A DNA stretch of 64,000 nt from Paenibacillus stellifer (GTDB lineage Bacteria; Bacillota; Bacilli; Paenibacillales; Paenibacillaceae), in the NCBI RefSeq assembly GCF_000758685.1, contig NZ_CP009286.1:3936501-4000500 (forward strand), given 5' to 3'. Below, piece after piece: positions 1 through 9,187 of this stretch. The notes below the pieces were generated by a model. It did not search any database and was not told where the DNA came from. It saw only the letters and a list, made by a program, of their open reading frames with translations. Position 1 is the first letter of the stretch; each line of letters begins with the position of its first letter. Both the position numbers and the translations under genes were made by a program.

Positions 1-339
1 TACAGACCAGGGTGAAGACCAATTCACCAGGTCGGGCGATTCCCAGATGATGATGTCACGGCTGCCCTCATTCACTGCGGCTTCCCAGCCTTTTCCGGCT
101 GCAATGTGAAGATCGGTGGCGATCAAATAGAACTTGTCTTCCCCCAGCGAGCGAACGATAAAAGGATCTCTCACGCCCTTCTCCCCCAGCTCCGAACGCA
201 GAACCGGCAAGCCCGCTTTCAAGTCCTTCCAATGCAGGCCGTCCTCGCTGTAAGAGAAATAGACCTGTTCCCCATCAGGCTGCTCCCCGATAAAATGAAC
301 CAGAAGATATCCTGAGTATTGGCTGTTGTGCAGTGTCAC
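1..339 (-). CDS. GH43-like glycoside hydrolase, N-terminal part, runs off the window
   Basis: An open frame of 113 codons runs from a GTG at 339 to the window edge. AGGAGGG at 345-351 fixes the start. The translation has the first blades of a five-bladed propeller glycosidase: a short YLLVHF strand, a YFSYSEDGLHW strand, the VRDPFIV block (residues about 57-63) and IIIWESPDLVNWS. The Asp of RDPFI is the family position often assigned as pKa modulator. No signal peptide is present, so this copy is probably cytoplasmic. GH43 (arabinofuranosidase/xylosidase type) is the best reading. The remaining propeller and the general acid lie outside, so the substrate cannot be given. It sits downstream of the S-layer protein terminator and so has its own promoter. 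Confidence 0.72.
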   Translation of the reverse strand, partial: MTLHNSQYSGYLLVHFIGEQPDGEQVYFSYSEDGLHWKDLKAGLPVLRSELGEKGVRDPFIVRSLGEDKFYLIATDLHIAAGKGWEAAVNEGSRDIIIWESPDLVNWSSPWSV

Positions 340-392
340 GATATAGCCCTCCTAGCGGCGATAGTTATTGAAAATGGAAATGATGAAATCGG

Positions 393-566
393 AATGACCT
401 TTAATTAATGTTAATATTAATTAAGTTATAAATTACAAAGTCATTATTTCGTTCGGGAAGTCAATGCCATAAATATTCAACAAGTCATGCAAAATGACAA
501 GGTATATGAGAGGAAGGTCGAATTCAATTAATGATTATGTTAATTAAAAATGATTAGAGAGTCATT
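393..566 (-). promoter_or_regulatory. AT-rich upstream region with repeated GTCATT/AATGAC elements
   Basis: The gap between the GH43 start and the terminator at 604-638 carries no gene. It has five copies of GTCAT(T) or its complement (393-398, 440-445, 484-488, 493-498, 561-566); two of them form GTCAT-N5-ATGAC at 484-498. An AT palindrome (TTAATTAA, 8-nt gap, TTAATTAA) lies at 401-424, with a relative at about 526-546. This layout suggests the promoter and operators of the GH43 gene, but the regulator is unknown and no confident -35/-10 pair stands out. Confidence 0.35.
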
Positions 567-597
567 AACTGCTCTGCTGCCCTGTCAGACAAGCCAA

Positions 598-638
598 TAA
601 AAAACAACAGTCAAGGCTCTCTCAGCCTTGACTGTTGT
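598..638 (-). terminator. Rho-independent terminator of the S-layer beta-helix gene
   Basis: A perfect 15-bp stem (604-618 with 624-638) closes a CTCTC loop and is followed on the minus strand by six T. It lies 35 bp after the stop codon of the large surface protein. Confidence 0.9.
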
Positions 639-672
639 CTACTCGTACGAGATTTAGATAATCAATTCACTT

Positions 673-3600
673 TCACATGTTGTAAACCGTATAGATCAGA
701 ACTGCTATTTCAGCTCTTGTTGCATAGCCCAGCGGGTTGATGCGTCCGCCGCTTCCCTTGATGATGCCTTGATCGACAAGATTGGCAGCGCTGGCTGCGG
801 CATATGGTGCAATATTTGAAGCGTCGCTGTAAGCTGCGAGCACACCCGCATCTCTCGTTACGGACAGCTTGCCTGCGGCGTGAAGCGCGTTGCCTACCAT
901 CACCATCATATCCTGCCTCGTAATATAAGCCTTCGGATCAAACCGGTTGTCGCCGACACCTTCTGTTATGCCTAATTTCTTGGCGATACCCGCTGCTTCA
1001 TAGTAATAATCGGATGGTCTAATGTCATCGAAGCTGCTATCCGCAGCCGCACTCAGTCCGAGTCCGTTGACAAGCAGCTTGATAAAGTCGCCTCTCGTAA
1101 TGTTGGCTCCCGGTGAATACGCCGTATCCGAAGTGCCGCTTATAATTCCCTTCGATGCAAGAACAGCGATCTGATGCTCGGCCCATCCGTACTTGGCGGT
1201 GTCATCGAATGTCTTGTGCACAAATGCCGCTGCATACAGGCTAAAATGTGTCGTCGTAAAGGTGATTGTACCGGAGGCAGGGTCATACTTTCCACTCGGA
1301 ACAGCTGATACCCCTCCCTTGTCATCCACATACCAAACTACCAAATGCTCCGCTTCTTTCAGCTCTTGCGCTGTAGGGGTATAGTTCATTGCAACGGTCA
1401 CCGGAGCTCCTGGATTATTCCAGGCGATCTTCTTCCCGTCGGCCAACAGTGTAAGCTCAATCAATGGCCGGTCTCCGATCTGCGTCTGCAGTTCCTTGCT
1501 CAGCTTCGACTTATCGGCAAGGCCTACGCTAAGTTCGATATGAGCAGCATTTCCTGCAGCGCTCTGGGTCAGCATATTTGCGGGCACAGTCAGGGACCCG
1601 ACAGGTGTTTCGATGATGATCTTTTTGTTAGCTTGAGCTGCTGTCAGTGCATCGGCAGGCAATTTCAGCACATAATTCCCATCACCGTCTGCTTTTTCGA
1701 GCTTGATGGTTAACGTTCTGACACCACTGTTGTCTGCACTCGCCTGATTGAACAGCCCGGCAAGCTGACTGGACGTCAGCTCAAGAGTTGCTGCGCTGCT
1801 GTCATTCAGTCCTCCTGCGCCAGCACCGGCGGAGCTGCCGTTGTTTCCATTGTTTCCGTTGTTTCCGTTGTTACCATTATCACCGTTGTTGCCGTTATTC
1901 CCGTTGTCGCCTCCATTATTACCGCCGTTGTCTCCGCCGTTATTGCCGCCGTTGTTGCCATTGTCGCCGCCGTTGTTGCCATTGTCGCCGCCATTATTGC
2001 CATTTCCTTCACCATTATCCGTTCCGATATACTCATACGCACCCAGATCAGGTTCATTCACTCTGCTGCGTCCAAGAATATCGACAGTTGGCGCGTCTTC
2101 GCTTACTCCTTTGTCTATCGCGTCGCTGCCGGAGGTCAGATCCAGAATATTGTCGAAGATAAGCTGCGCTCTTTCATACTCATCATCTGTACCGGCAAGA
2201 GTGCCTTTAAATTTCACGCTGCCTGTGAACATATTCGAGTACTTGTTGTTCGTTGCCGCCGCATTTTCGGCTGCCATAAATTCCTGAATCGGCATTACCG
2301 AAGCGCCGAATTGCGCGTTCGCAGGGAACGTCGTGTATTCATACAAGTTATTTCGGAACGTGTTATCCTCAACCATATTGGTTGTAGACTGATCCGGATT
2401 CGTTCTTACGGTATTGTACTGATAGCCGACAATCACCGGCTTGACCATCCCGTCGACCGAGTTGTATTCCTCTGAGCGGTCGTTGTAGAAAATATTGTTC
2501 TGGAACAGGTTATCTCGCACATTCCAGTCCAGATACAAATCGTTGGCCCAGCTGTTATAGAACGTATTGTTGGTAACGGTGAATCCCTGGATTCCGACGA
2601 GGATCAGGCCGTATTTGGATTCAGAGAATACACTGTTCTTGATGACAACATCCGTCGATTGAATGCTGTAATTATCACCGGCGTAGAACTGGATGCCGCC
2701 GCCTGGCGAATTCGATACTTTGATCCCGTCAAATACAAGATTGGAGCTGTGGCCGACATAAGCGCCATGGTCTGCCTGGCTCTTTCTCGTCTGGCCGATG
2801 TCCCAAATGTCGATGTCTTTGAACTGGGAATTCGTCGTCCCATTAATCAACAAGCCCTGTACCCCGGATGTAATCTCTTCGGGTGTATCAATATCCCATA
2901 TTTTCAAATTCTTCAATACGAGGTTATCGCTGTCCAGCGTCCAGATGCCCGCCCCTCTGAAGCCTGTGATGGAGAGCCCTTCGATAGTAATGTAGGAGCT
3001 GTTCGTAATCTTCGTCATCAGCTCGTCTTTGGCTTCTTCATCACGGTCGGCATAATTGATTTTGCTCGTAAAGACAGGGCCGGGCAGCGATGAATTGACC
3101 AAATCCAGCGGATCATTCGGGTCTGTGCTGGCTTTGATGACAATAGGCGCATCCGCGACACCATGCTTGTCATTAATATCGTACCGGCCGGAGTATATCC
3201 CTTTATGAACAATGATCGTATCGCCGGAATCCGCTGCATTAATAGCCTGGGCAAAAGTCCGGAACGGATGCTCCGCCGAACCGTCTCCACTAAGCGATCC
3301 CGCATTGTCGCCTGCCAGGTGGATGGTCTTCATGCTGTAAGGCGAATAATACGCGCCAATATCCTGAGCCAGTTCACTGAATGGTGTGCCTTCATAATCT
3401 GCGGCAGGAGCGAGAATATCTTGGGAAGAACCGTCTGCTGAAATATCGCTGACCGATTTCACACCATTTCTCGCTGCAGCGCTCCCCTTCACGAGATTGA
3501 AATCACCGTCCGCCGCATTCTTGAACTTGGGATCGCCGAGGCGTCCCTTTTGTTCACTGCCGCCTGCTGCCGTTTCCGCTAAGGTCTGATCGGTATCATT

Positions 3601-6600
3601 GATATGGGTGATCTTCTCTTCCGCATCCGCATCATACAGGTTGTAATCCGAGATGAATCCCGAGCTCTTGGCGATTCGGGTGTATGCCCCCTGCCCTCTG
3701 GCGCTTCGCGAGAAGATATTGTTGATGATATCCAGATTGGTCTCATTGCCGGCCGCCTGGGTTACATCAAGACTGTATCCGCTGTTGTTATAGAAGGTGT
3801 TATTTATAATGAAGAAACTGGATTGCCCTGTTCCCACAATGCCTGCTGCCGAATTGGTAATCAGGCTGCTGTGCAGGGTTAGGGTGATTTGATTACTCGC
3901 TTCAATTGCAGTGCTGCTTGCCTGATCAACCTTGGATTGGGTAACCGATACCGGACTCACCTTGCTGGCGCCGTCCAGAACAATCCCTTTTTCCACGTTA
4001 TTAATAGTAACCTTGGCAATAGAGAGATCCGGGCTGTCATAAGCGCTGATCCCGTTCTTGGCATTTGCGATCGTCAAATGATTCAGCTGAGCCTTCGGCG
4101 AAGATGTTAGCGCGACTGCCGTGTTCCCCGCACCGGCATTTACCGTGAAGCCGTCGATGGTGACGCCGGTTGCGGCGTCCAGCGTAATTTTACCGTTCAA
4201 AATAACGGCGCCGTCTGCCCGGATTACATAATCATCTGCTTCCTGTCCCGCCCGGTTCGCAAGACTTATGCTTTCATTATAAGTGCCTGCTCTGACAATC
4301 ACGGCTTCACCATTCCGCAGAGCATTCAACGCCGCGCCTATCGTCTTGAACGGCGACGCCGCTGTTCCTGAGTTGGCATCATCACCGGCCGCAGCATCGA
4401 CATAATAGCTATTCTCGACAGCCGCCGCCGCATAGGCGCCGATGTCCGGCGGATTTTTTCGTGTGATGCCGTTAATATCCTTGGCCGGAGAATTGGCATC
4501 TTTAATACCAGCGCCTACTGCCGGACTCTGCTTATAGATTCGGTAGTCCTGAGCCTTGGCGTTGATGAATTCGGCAGATGCCTTCACAGCATGACTCTCC
4601 GTTACGGCATTTAAATCCGCCGGGGAAATCACATCCGCATTGTACAGATTATAATCAAACTCGTTATTTGCGGTGCTGTCCATTTTGGTGGAGAAAATAT
4701 TATTTTTAAAAGTATTGCCGATGGAATCGGCGCTGATTTCAACATCCTTTCCATTTGCATAGAACGTATTATTGTAGACCTTGTTACTTGTAGATGCTGC
4801 CGTCAAGGAGACCGCATTCTGTCTCTCCGTAATGACGTTGTTGACAATGGAGCTGTTCACACTGTTGTTGACAGCAATGGCATCCGCAGCTTTAGGAGCA
4901 AACACCGTATTGGCAACCACCGCTCCATCCGTCTGATCCAGGGAAAGCGTGCCTTTTATCCGGCTGCCGTCAATGGTTACTTGCTGTCCCGATACCGCAA
5001 TGTTCCCGGCAAAGGTCAGATTTTTCACCGTAATCGCCTTATCCGCTGAGCCTGCAATATTCACCGTACCGTTCAAAATAACGTCACCATTATACGGCGA
5101 TACGGTTACGTCACCGTCGCCAGCCGATGACGGCATCTCAATGTTCTCATCAGTGTCATAGCTGCCCGCCATTACCTGGATGTTCTTCGCCCCTGCATTC
5201 ACCGCAGCGGTAATTGAAGGATAAGGATGCGCGGGCGATCCGTCCACGGTTCCGGTATTGTTCCCGACAAAAGCAAAGGTCTGGTCAAATGCATAGGCGC
5301 CAGCTTCATTCTGCGTTCTTGGATTCCCGTTAATATCGGTCGCCGGGGCCGAAACACCCGGAATAATAGTAGAATCTGCCGCACCGATTGCGGGGTTCGT
5401 GGCAAATATAATTCTGGCATCATTGGCCGCATCCGCAAAAGCCACTTCGCCGAACTTCCCGTTGGTTTCCAGCGGTCGGCCCTGATTGGCCCATGCCGTT
5501 CCGCTCTGCAGCTGAGCCAGTGTCAGAACAGGGCCCTCACCGCCCAAATTGTAAGTCACTCTCTGGGTGCCATTGATGGAGTACACATTGTTCTCGAACA
5601 CCACATTCTGTGAGGCATCAATGATGGATTTCCCGCCTTCCAGCTGGGTGCGGATCGGCTTCGTGAAGATATTGTTCTTGAATACCAAATCGGTTGAAAT
5701 GTTGATGGGTGCCCCTACAGGATCATATGTGCCCTGCACCGGATACACATCATATTTGCCGCTTCCGCCTACAGCATCGTACGTATCTGCAAACGTATTA
5801 TTGTAGAACAGCAGATTTGTGCTTCTGCCCCACAGATTAATGCTGCGTGACGCTCCATAGATCACATTGTTGAAGATCTTGCCGTAGCTGCCCGCTTGCT
5901 CCCTGACCTCCTGGAAATACAATCCCCAGCCGCCATTCGAGAAGATGACATTGTTGGAGAACTCGAAATTGCCGAATCCGATATTCACCAGGTCTCTTGT
6001 CGCAATTGCGGTATCGACGTTCTGGAACAGGTTGCCTTTAACCGTAATATTCGAACTGGCCTGTCTGCCTGCCGTATGATTATCAATGCGTATAGCCGTG
6101 CCGCGTGATCCGTTCTGCGACGCATTCGGCGCAAAGGTCAGCCCTTCAATCCGGATGTTCCGGCTATGGCCTAGATAGATGATGTAGTCCGGGTTATCCG
6201 ACGTTAAGACTGCCTTTTCATTCTGATAGCTTTTGAAGGTGATCGGCTTGTCCTCCGTACCCGAGTAGGTCTGCAGCACAATAACGCCGTTATACGTGCC
6301 TTCCCTGAAGTAGACCGTATCCCCTGCCTTTAGTTTGGATATCAGGCTGCTCGACACCGTTCTCTTGGGGCTGTCAATCGTTCCTAAGTTAGCATCGCTG
6401 CCAGTTGGAGAAATGTAATATTCATTCATAATAAAAGCTTCGGTGGTGAAGCTCCAGGAGACGTCGGCCGGAAGATAATTGCCGTTCGAGCTCATCAGAT
6501 TCTTGCTGATCGTAACGGTATAAGTGGCATCATAATTCAAACGGTTCTCCGGTGTAAAAGTAATCGTAGTTCCCGCTTCGTGATCCGCCGCACTGAAGCT

Positions 6601-8739
6601 GCCCGGTACTTGTACCGTGCTGCCGTCAACGACTGTTGTAACCGAAATATTATTCGTGAAATTACCATTATTCGCATTAGCAGGTTCCGATAGCGTGAAC
6701 TCTATCGCCGAATTCACAGGCACATCTTTGCCCTGCGGAGTCTGATTGACAATATAGAAAGCGGTGGAATCTCCTAAATATTCATAGGCTCCGATATCCG
6801 CTATACCGAGGCGGCCTCTGCCGTCCCGATCAAATGCCGGGGCATTCACATCCGTGCCCGCATTGATCGCCGCGCTGCCCAATTGCAGATGATAATCTGA
6901 AGCACTCACGAACAAAGGATCGGCATATATACTGTGGGTCTCATTCCCTGGCTTGCCTGCCAGCGAACTGGTGCTGTCGTATAAGTTATAATCAACCGTA
7001 TTATTCGATTCGGCATCCAGGAAATACACGGCTGAACCGACTGTTGAAATAGCCGCAGGTCCCTGTGCCCGGAAAATATTGTTGGCAATGGTATTGCCCG
7101 TATTGGTTTCCGCAAGCGCAATATTGGCTCCATCGCTGCCATGGGATACAAATACATTGTTCATGATAAGGGTATCAGTAAAGCTGCCGCCCTCGTTCCG
7201 AATACCAGTCTGGTTGTCAAAGATGTTGTTGTAAATTTGATTATCCGTGGAGTCCTTCAACCAGATCCCGCTTCCGTCAGGCTGACTAAAAGTATTGCTA
7301 TAGAATTTCGATCCCCGGGTATTTCCGGCAATTTCAATTCCATAGGTCGCGCCAGTAACCGTCGAACCGGAAATTTCGCTATGGATTGCACCGTCAGCGA
7401 CAATTGCGGATATCCCGCTGCTTGCGAGCGACAGTCCTTCAATGCTCACATTCGCAGCATGGATCAATGATATCGCCGGGCTTGAGCCGCCATCGATGCT
7501 GGCTGTGCCTTCGCCCAACTTGCGAATCGTAATGGATTTCGTATCCAGCGCACCAGTTCCCGTAATGGTTAGAGTCCCGGCATAGCTGCCCGGTTTAACC
7601 AGCAGCGTAACTCCCGGTTCAAGCGTCAAATTCGCATCATTCAGGTTGTTAAACGCAGTCGATTCGCTTAAACCGTCTCCACCGCCTGATGCATTGGCGT
7701 CCAGGTAATACACCTTGCCGTACGTATACGCTCCAATGTCCGCAGGGCCGTATCTCTCATTCCCGTCACGGTCAGCCTGCGGCATCCCGGTGTAAGTGCC
7801 CGAATCAATGCTGGGGCTGCCTTCTTTCAGATGATAATCGGAGTCTGATACGAAGGTGTCTGCTGCTGTTCCCACAACATCCGTGGAGGAGGTTCTCAGG
7901 CTGTCACTCGTAACACTGTTATACCCGACTGTATTTCCGCTGCCCTGGGCCATCGACGGATTCCCGAGAAAAATATTGTTGGTGATGATGCTGTTCTCAT
8001 AGGTTCCACCGTAGAAATGCTCGCCTGCGCCGGCAAACACATTATTGCTGATTACATTGTTTGTAGAAGTGCTGGATTCAAAATGAAAGGTCCACCATTC
8101 AGTGAAGATATTGTTGGTGATGGTCGTATTGTTAATTCCATAGCCATAAAAGGCATTGTCCGAGCCTTCAACATAGTTGCCGTCAATCACCAGATTTTCA
8201 TTGTTCGTATTCAGGTAAAATACAGCATAAGCGGGGCCGCTGGCGGCAAAATAACTGTTCTGGACTTTAACATTCTTCACTCCGCTTATTCCGGCGGTAT
8301 AGCTGTCACCCGACTCCGGTGAACCGCCAAATGCAAAGCTGATATTGCTGATGTTGACATATTGGCTGTTCGTAATGCTGAGGGTAAAGTTCTTCCAGAA
8401 CGGAGCGTTGACATAAGCGCTGCCTGTTATATTCGTACCGGCCTCTCCGCGGATCGTAATCGGAGCGTTCGCGGTTCCGGCCAAGCCATCCACCAGCAGC
8501 GCTTCCGTATACTCGCCCGCCTTAATGACTAACGTATCGCCGGGCAGCAATTGGGACACGCCTTTTGCCAACGTCTTGAATGGTGCAGCAGCGCTGCCGG
8601 CGTTCGTATCCGCCCCCTCATTGGAGACGTAATACGTCTCCCCGCCTCCTGCTGCAAGCACATTCCCCTGCGGCGTGAATGTAAATATGGACATGACAGC
8701 CATTAGAATCGCAATAAATCCGCTGAACGTTTTCCTCAT
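673..8739 (-). CDS. Giant S-layer-anchored protein with six right-handed beta-helix modules
   Basis: The 2,688-residue protein begins with a signal peptide (cleavage near residue 29, after NVLA). Six modules follow, each opening with a YYV/I...G..G..A.PFKT...GDT..V..G.Y block of DUF1565/pectate-lyase-like beta-helices, near residues 35, 343, 771, 1154, 1445 and 1802. Each module closes with D..G..R...DIGAY or a variant. A Big_5 Ig-like domain sits at about 663-753. After module six come an Asn/Gly/Asp linker (about 2243-2303), a pre-SLH domain (about 2310-2500) and three SLH repeats to the C-terminus, which bind pyruvylated cell-wall polymer. GGAGG lies just upstream of the ATG. The fold fits a polysaccharide lyase, glycosidase or binding scaffold; no catalytic residue can be assigned. 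It is a single-gene unit with a 20-bp palindrome upstream. Confidence 0.88.
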   Translation of the reverse strand: MRKTFSGFIAILMAVMSIFTFTPQGNVLAAGGGETYYVSNEGADTNAGSAAAPFKTLAKGVSQLLPGDTLVIKAGEYTEALLVDGLAGTANAPITIRGEAGTNITGSAYVNAPFWKNFTLSITNSQYVNISNISFAFGGSPESGDSYTAGISGVKNVKVQNSYFAASGPAYAVFYLNTNNENLVIDGNYVEGSDNAFYGYGINNTTITNNIFTEWWTFHFESSTSTNNVISNNVFAGAGEHFYGGTYENSIITNNIFLGNPSMAQGSGNTVGYNSVTSDSLRTSSTDVVGTAADTFVSDSDYHLKEGSPSIDSGTYTGMPQADRDGNERYGPADIGAYTYGKVYYLDANASGGGDGLSESTAFNNLNDANLTLEPGVTLLVKPGSYAGTLTITGTGALDTKSITIRKLGEGTASIDGGSSPAISLIHAANVSIEGLSLASSGISAIVADGAIHSEISGSTVTGATYGIEIAGNTRGSKFYSNTFSQPDGSGIWLKDSTDNQIYNNIFDNQTGIRNEGGSFTDTLIMNNVFVSHGSDGANIALAETNTGNTIANNIFRAQGPAAISTVGSAVYFLDAESNNTVDYNLYDSTSSLAGKPGNETHSIYADPLFVSASDYHLQLGSAAINAGTDVNAPAFDRDGRGRLGIADIGAYEYLGDSTAFYIVNQTPQGKDVPVNSAIEFTLSEPANANNGNFTNNISVTTVVDGSTVQVPGSFSAADHEAGTTITFTPENRLNYDATYTVTISKNLMSSNGNYLPADVSWSFTTEAFIMNEYYISPTGSDANLGTIDSPKRTVSSSLISKLKAGDTVYFREGTYNGVIVLQTYSGTEDKPITFKSYQNEKAVLTSDNPDYIIYLGHSRNIRIEGLTFAPNASQNGSRGTAIRIDNHTAGRQASSNITVKGNLFQNVDTAIATRDLVNIGFGNFEFSNNVIFSNGGWGLYFQEVREQAGSYGKIFNNVIYGASRSINLWGRSTNLLFYNNTFADTYDAVGGSGKYDVYPVQGTYDPVGAPINISTDLVFKNNIFTKPIRTQLEGGKSIIDASQNVVFENNVYSINGTQRVTYNLGGEGPVLTLAQLQSGTAWANQGRPLETNGKFGEVAFADAANDARIIFATNPAIGAADSTIIPGVSAPATDINGNPRTQNEAGAYAFDQTFAFVGNNTGTVDGSPAHPYPSITAAVNAGAKNIQVMAGSYDTDENIEMPSSAGDGDVTVSPYNGDVILNGTVNIAGSADKAITVKNLTFAGNIAVSGQQVTIDGSRIKGTLSLDQTDGAVVANTVFAPKAADAIAVNNSVNSSIVNNVITERQNAVSLTAASTSNKVYNNTFYANGKDVEISADSIGNTFKNNIFSTKMDSTANNEFDYNLYNADVISPADLNAVTESHAVKASAEFINAKAQDYRIYKQSPAVGAGIKDANSPAKDINGITRKNPPDIGAYAAAAVENSYYVDAAAGDDANSGTAASPFKTIGAALNALRNGEAVIVRAGTYNESISLANRAGQEADDYVIRADGAVILNGKITLDAATGVTIDGFTVNAGAGNTAVALTSSPKAQLNHLTIANAKNGISAYDSPDLSIAKVTINNVEKGIVLDGASKVSPVSVTQSKVDQASSTAIEASNQITLTLHSSLITNSAAGIVGTGQSSFFIINNTFYNNSGYSLDVTQAAGNETNLDIINNIFSRSARGQGAYTRIAKSSGFISDYNLYDADAEEKITHINDTDQTLAETAAGGSEQKGRLGDPKFKNAADGDFNLVKGSAAARNGVKSVSDISADGSSQDILAPAADYEGTPFSELAQDIGAYYSPYSMKTIHLAGDNAGSLSGDGSAEHPFRTFAQAINAADSGDTIIVHKGIYSGRYDINDKHGVADAPIVIKASTDPNDPLDLVNSSLPGPVFTSKINYADRDEEAKDELMTKITNSSYITIEGLSITGFRGAGIWTLDSDNLVLKNLKIWDIDTPEEITSGVQGLLINGTTNSQFKDIDIWDIGQTRKSQADHGAYVGHSSNLVFDGIKVSNSPGGGIQFYAGDNYSIQSTDVVIKNSVFSESKYGLILVGIQGFTVTNNTFYNSWANDLYLDWNVRDNLFQNNIFYNDRSEEYNSVDGMVKPVIVGYQYNTVRTNPDQSTTNMVEDNTFRNNLYEYTTFPANAQFGASVMPIQEFMAAENAAATNNKYSNMFTGSVKFKGTLAGTDDEYERAQLIFDNILDLTSGSDAIDKGVSEDAPTVDILGRSRVNEPDLGAYEYIGTDNGEGNGNNGGDNGNNGGDNGNNGGNNGGDNGGNNGGDNGNNGNNGDNGNNGNNGNNGNNGSSAGAGAGGLNDSSAATLELTSSQLAGLFNQASADNSGVRTLTIKLEKADGDGNYVLKLPADALTAAQANKKIIIETPVGSLTVPANMLTQSAAGNAAHIELSVGLADKSKLSKELQTQIGDRPLIELTLLADGKKIAWNNPGAPVTVAMNYTPTAQELKEAEHLVVWYVDDKGGVSAVPSGKYDPASGTITFTTTHFSLYAAAFVHKTFDDTAKYGWAEHQIAVLASKGIISGTSDTAYSPGANITRGDFIKLLVNGLGLSAAADSSFDDIRPSDYYYEAAGIAKKLGITEGVGDNRFDPKAYITRQDMMVMVGNALHAAGKLSVTRDAGVLAAYSDASNIAPYAAASAANLVDQGIIKGSGGRINPLGYATRAEIAVLIYTVYNM
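1839..2013. repeat. Low-complexity coding repeat (Asn/Gly/Asp linker)
   Basis: This stretch encodes NGGDNGNNGG-type units between the last beta-helix module and the pre-SLH domain. At DNA level it is a run of GTTGCC/ATTGTC/GCCGCC-like 9- and 18-bp near repeats, a layout prone to slippage. Open frames read across it in other frames are shadows. Confidence 0.85.
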
Positions 8740-8904
8740 TCCAGAACCTCCCCATGATCATTTACGGTTCACTCGGCAGCCTCACAGCTCTCCACATATT
8801 CCGAAGAGACAGCCTCCACCAATTGGCAAGATTACATTTGACTTGAAGCGAACTATTACAAATTCAGTAGTGCAGACTTTTTTGATCCCCTCCGATCATT
8901 TCCG

Positions 8905-8924
8905 ATTTTCAGTATACTGAAAAT
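8905..8924. promoter_or_regulatory. Perfect 20-bp palindrome, proposed IclR operator
   Basis: ATTTTCAGTATACTGAAAAT is fully self-complementary. It lies 166 bp upstream of the S-layer protein gene in an otherwise gene-free stretch (8740-9187). Read on the minus strand its centre holds TATACT, which could be a -10 hexamer. The same sequence with one mismatch precedes the iclR gene (19921-19938), and a 15/18 match precedes the dapA-like gene (22352-22369). Nothing else was recognised in this gap. Confidence 0.6.
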
Positions 8925-9187
8925 AAATTCCACTTATTAAATCTGAGGATACTATATCACCCAAAGCTAATGAACGTCAACGAATTTTTGTCAGAAAAGC
9001 TGTCATAAGACCTCGGAAAATGCTTAATTTTGTCGTAAAAAAGAGAAACTTATCCTAAACCCATCCCATTTCCGAATAAAAAGCAGCTTTCTATGTCACA
9101 TCACTTAACATCTAACTCTCCCCGAAAGAAGTCTTCCTCCTAATCGAAAAGAGATTGATGTCCTATTTTCAGCACATTCCGGTACTC

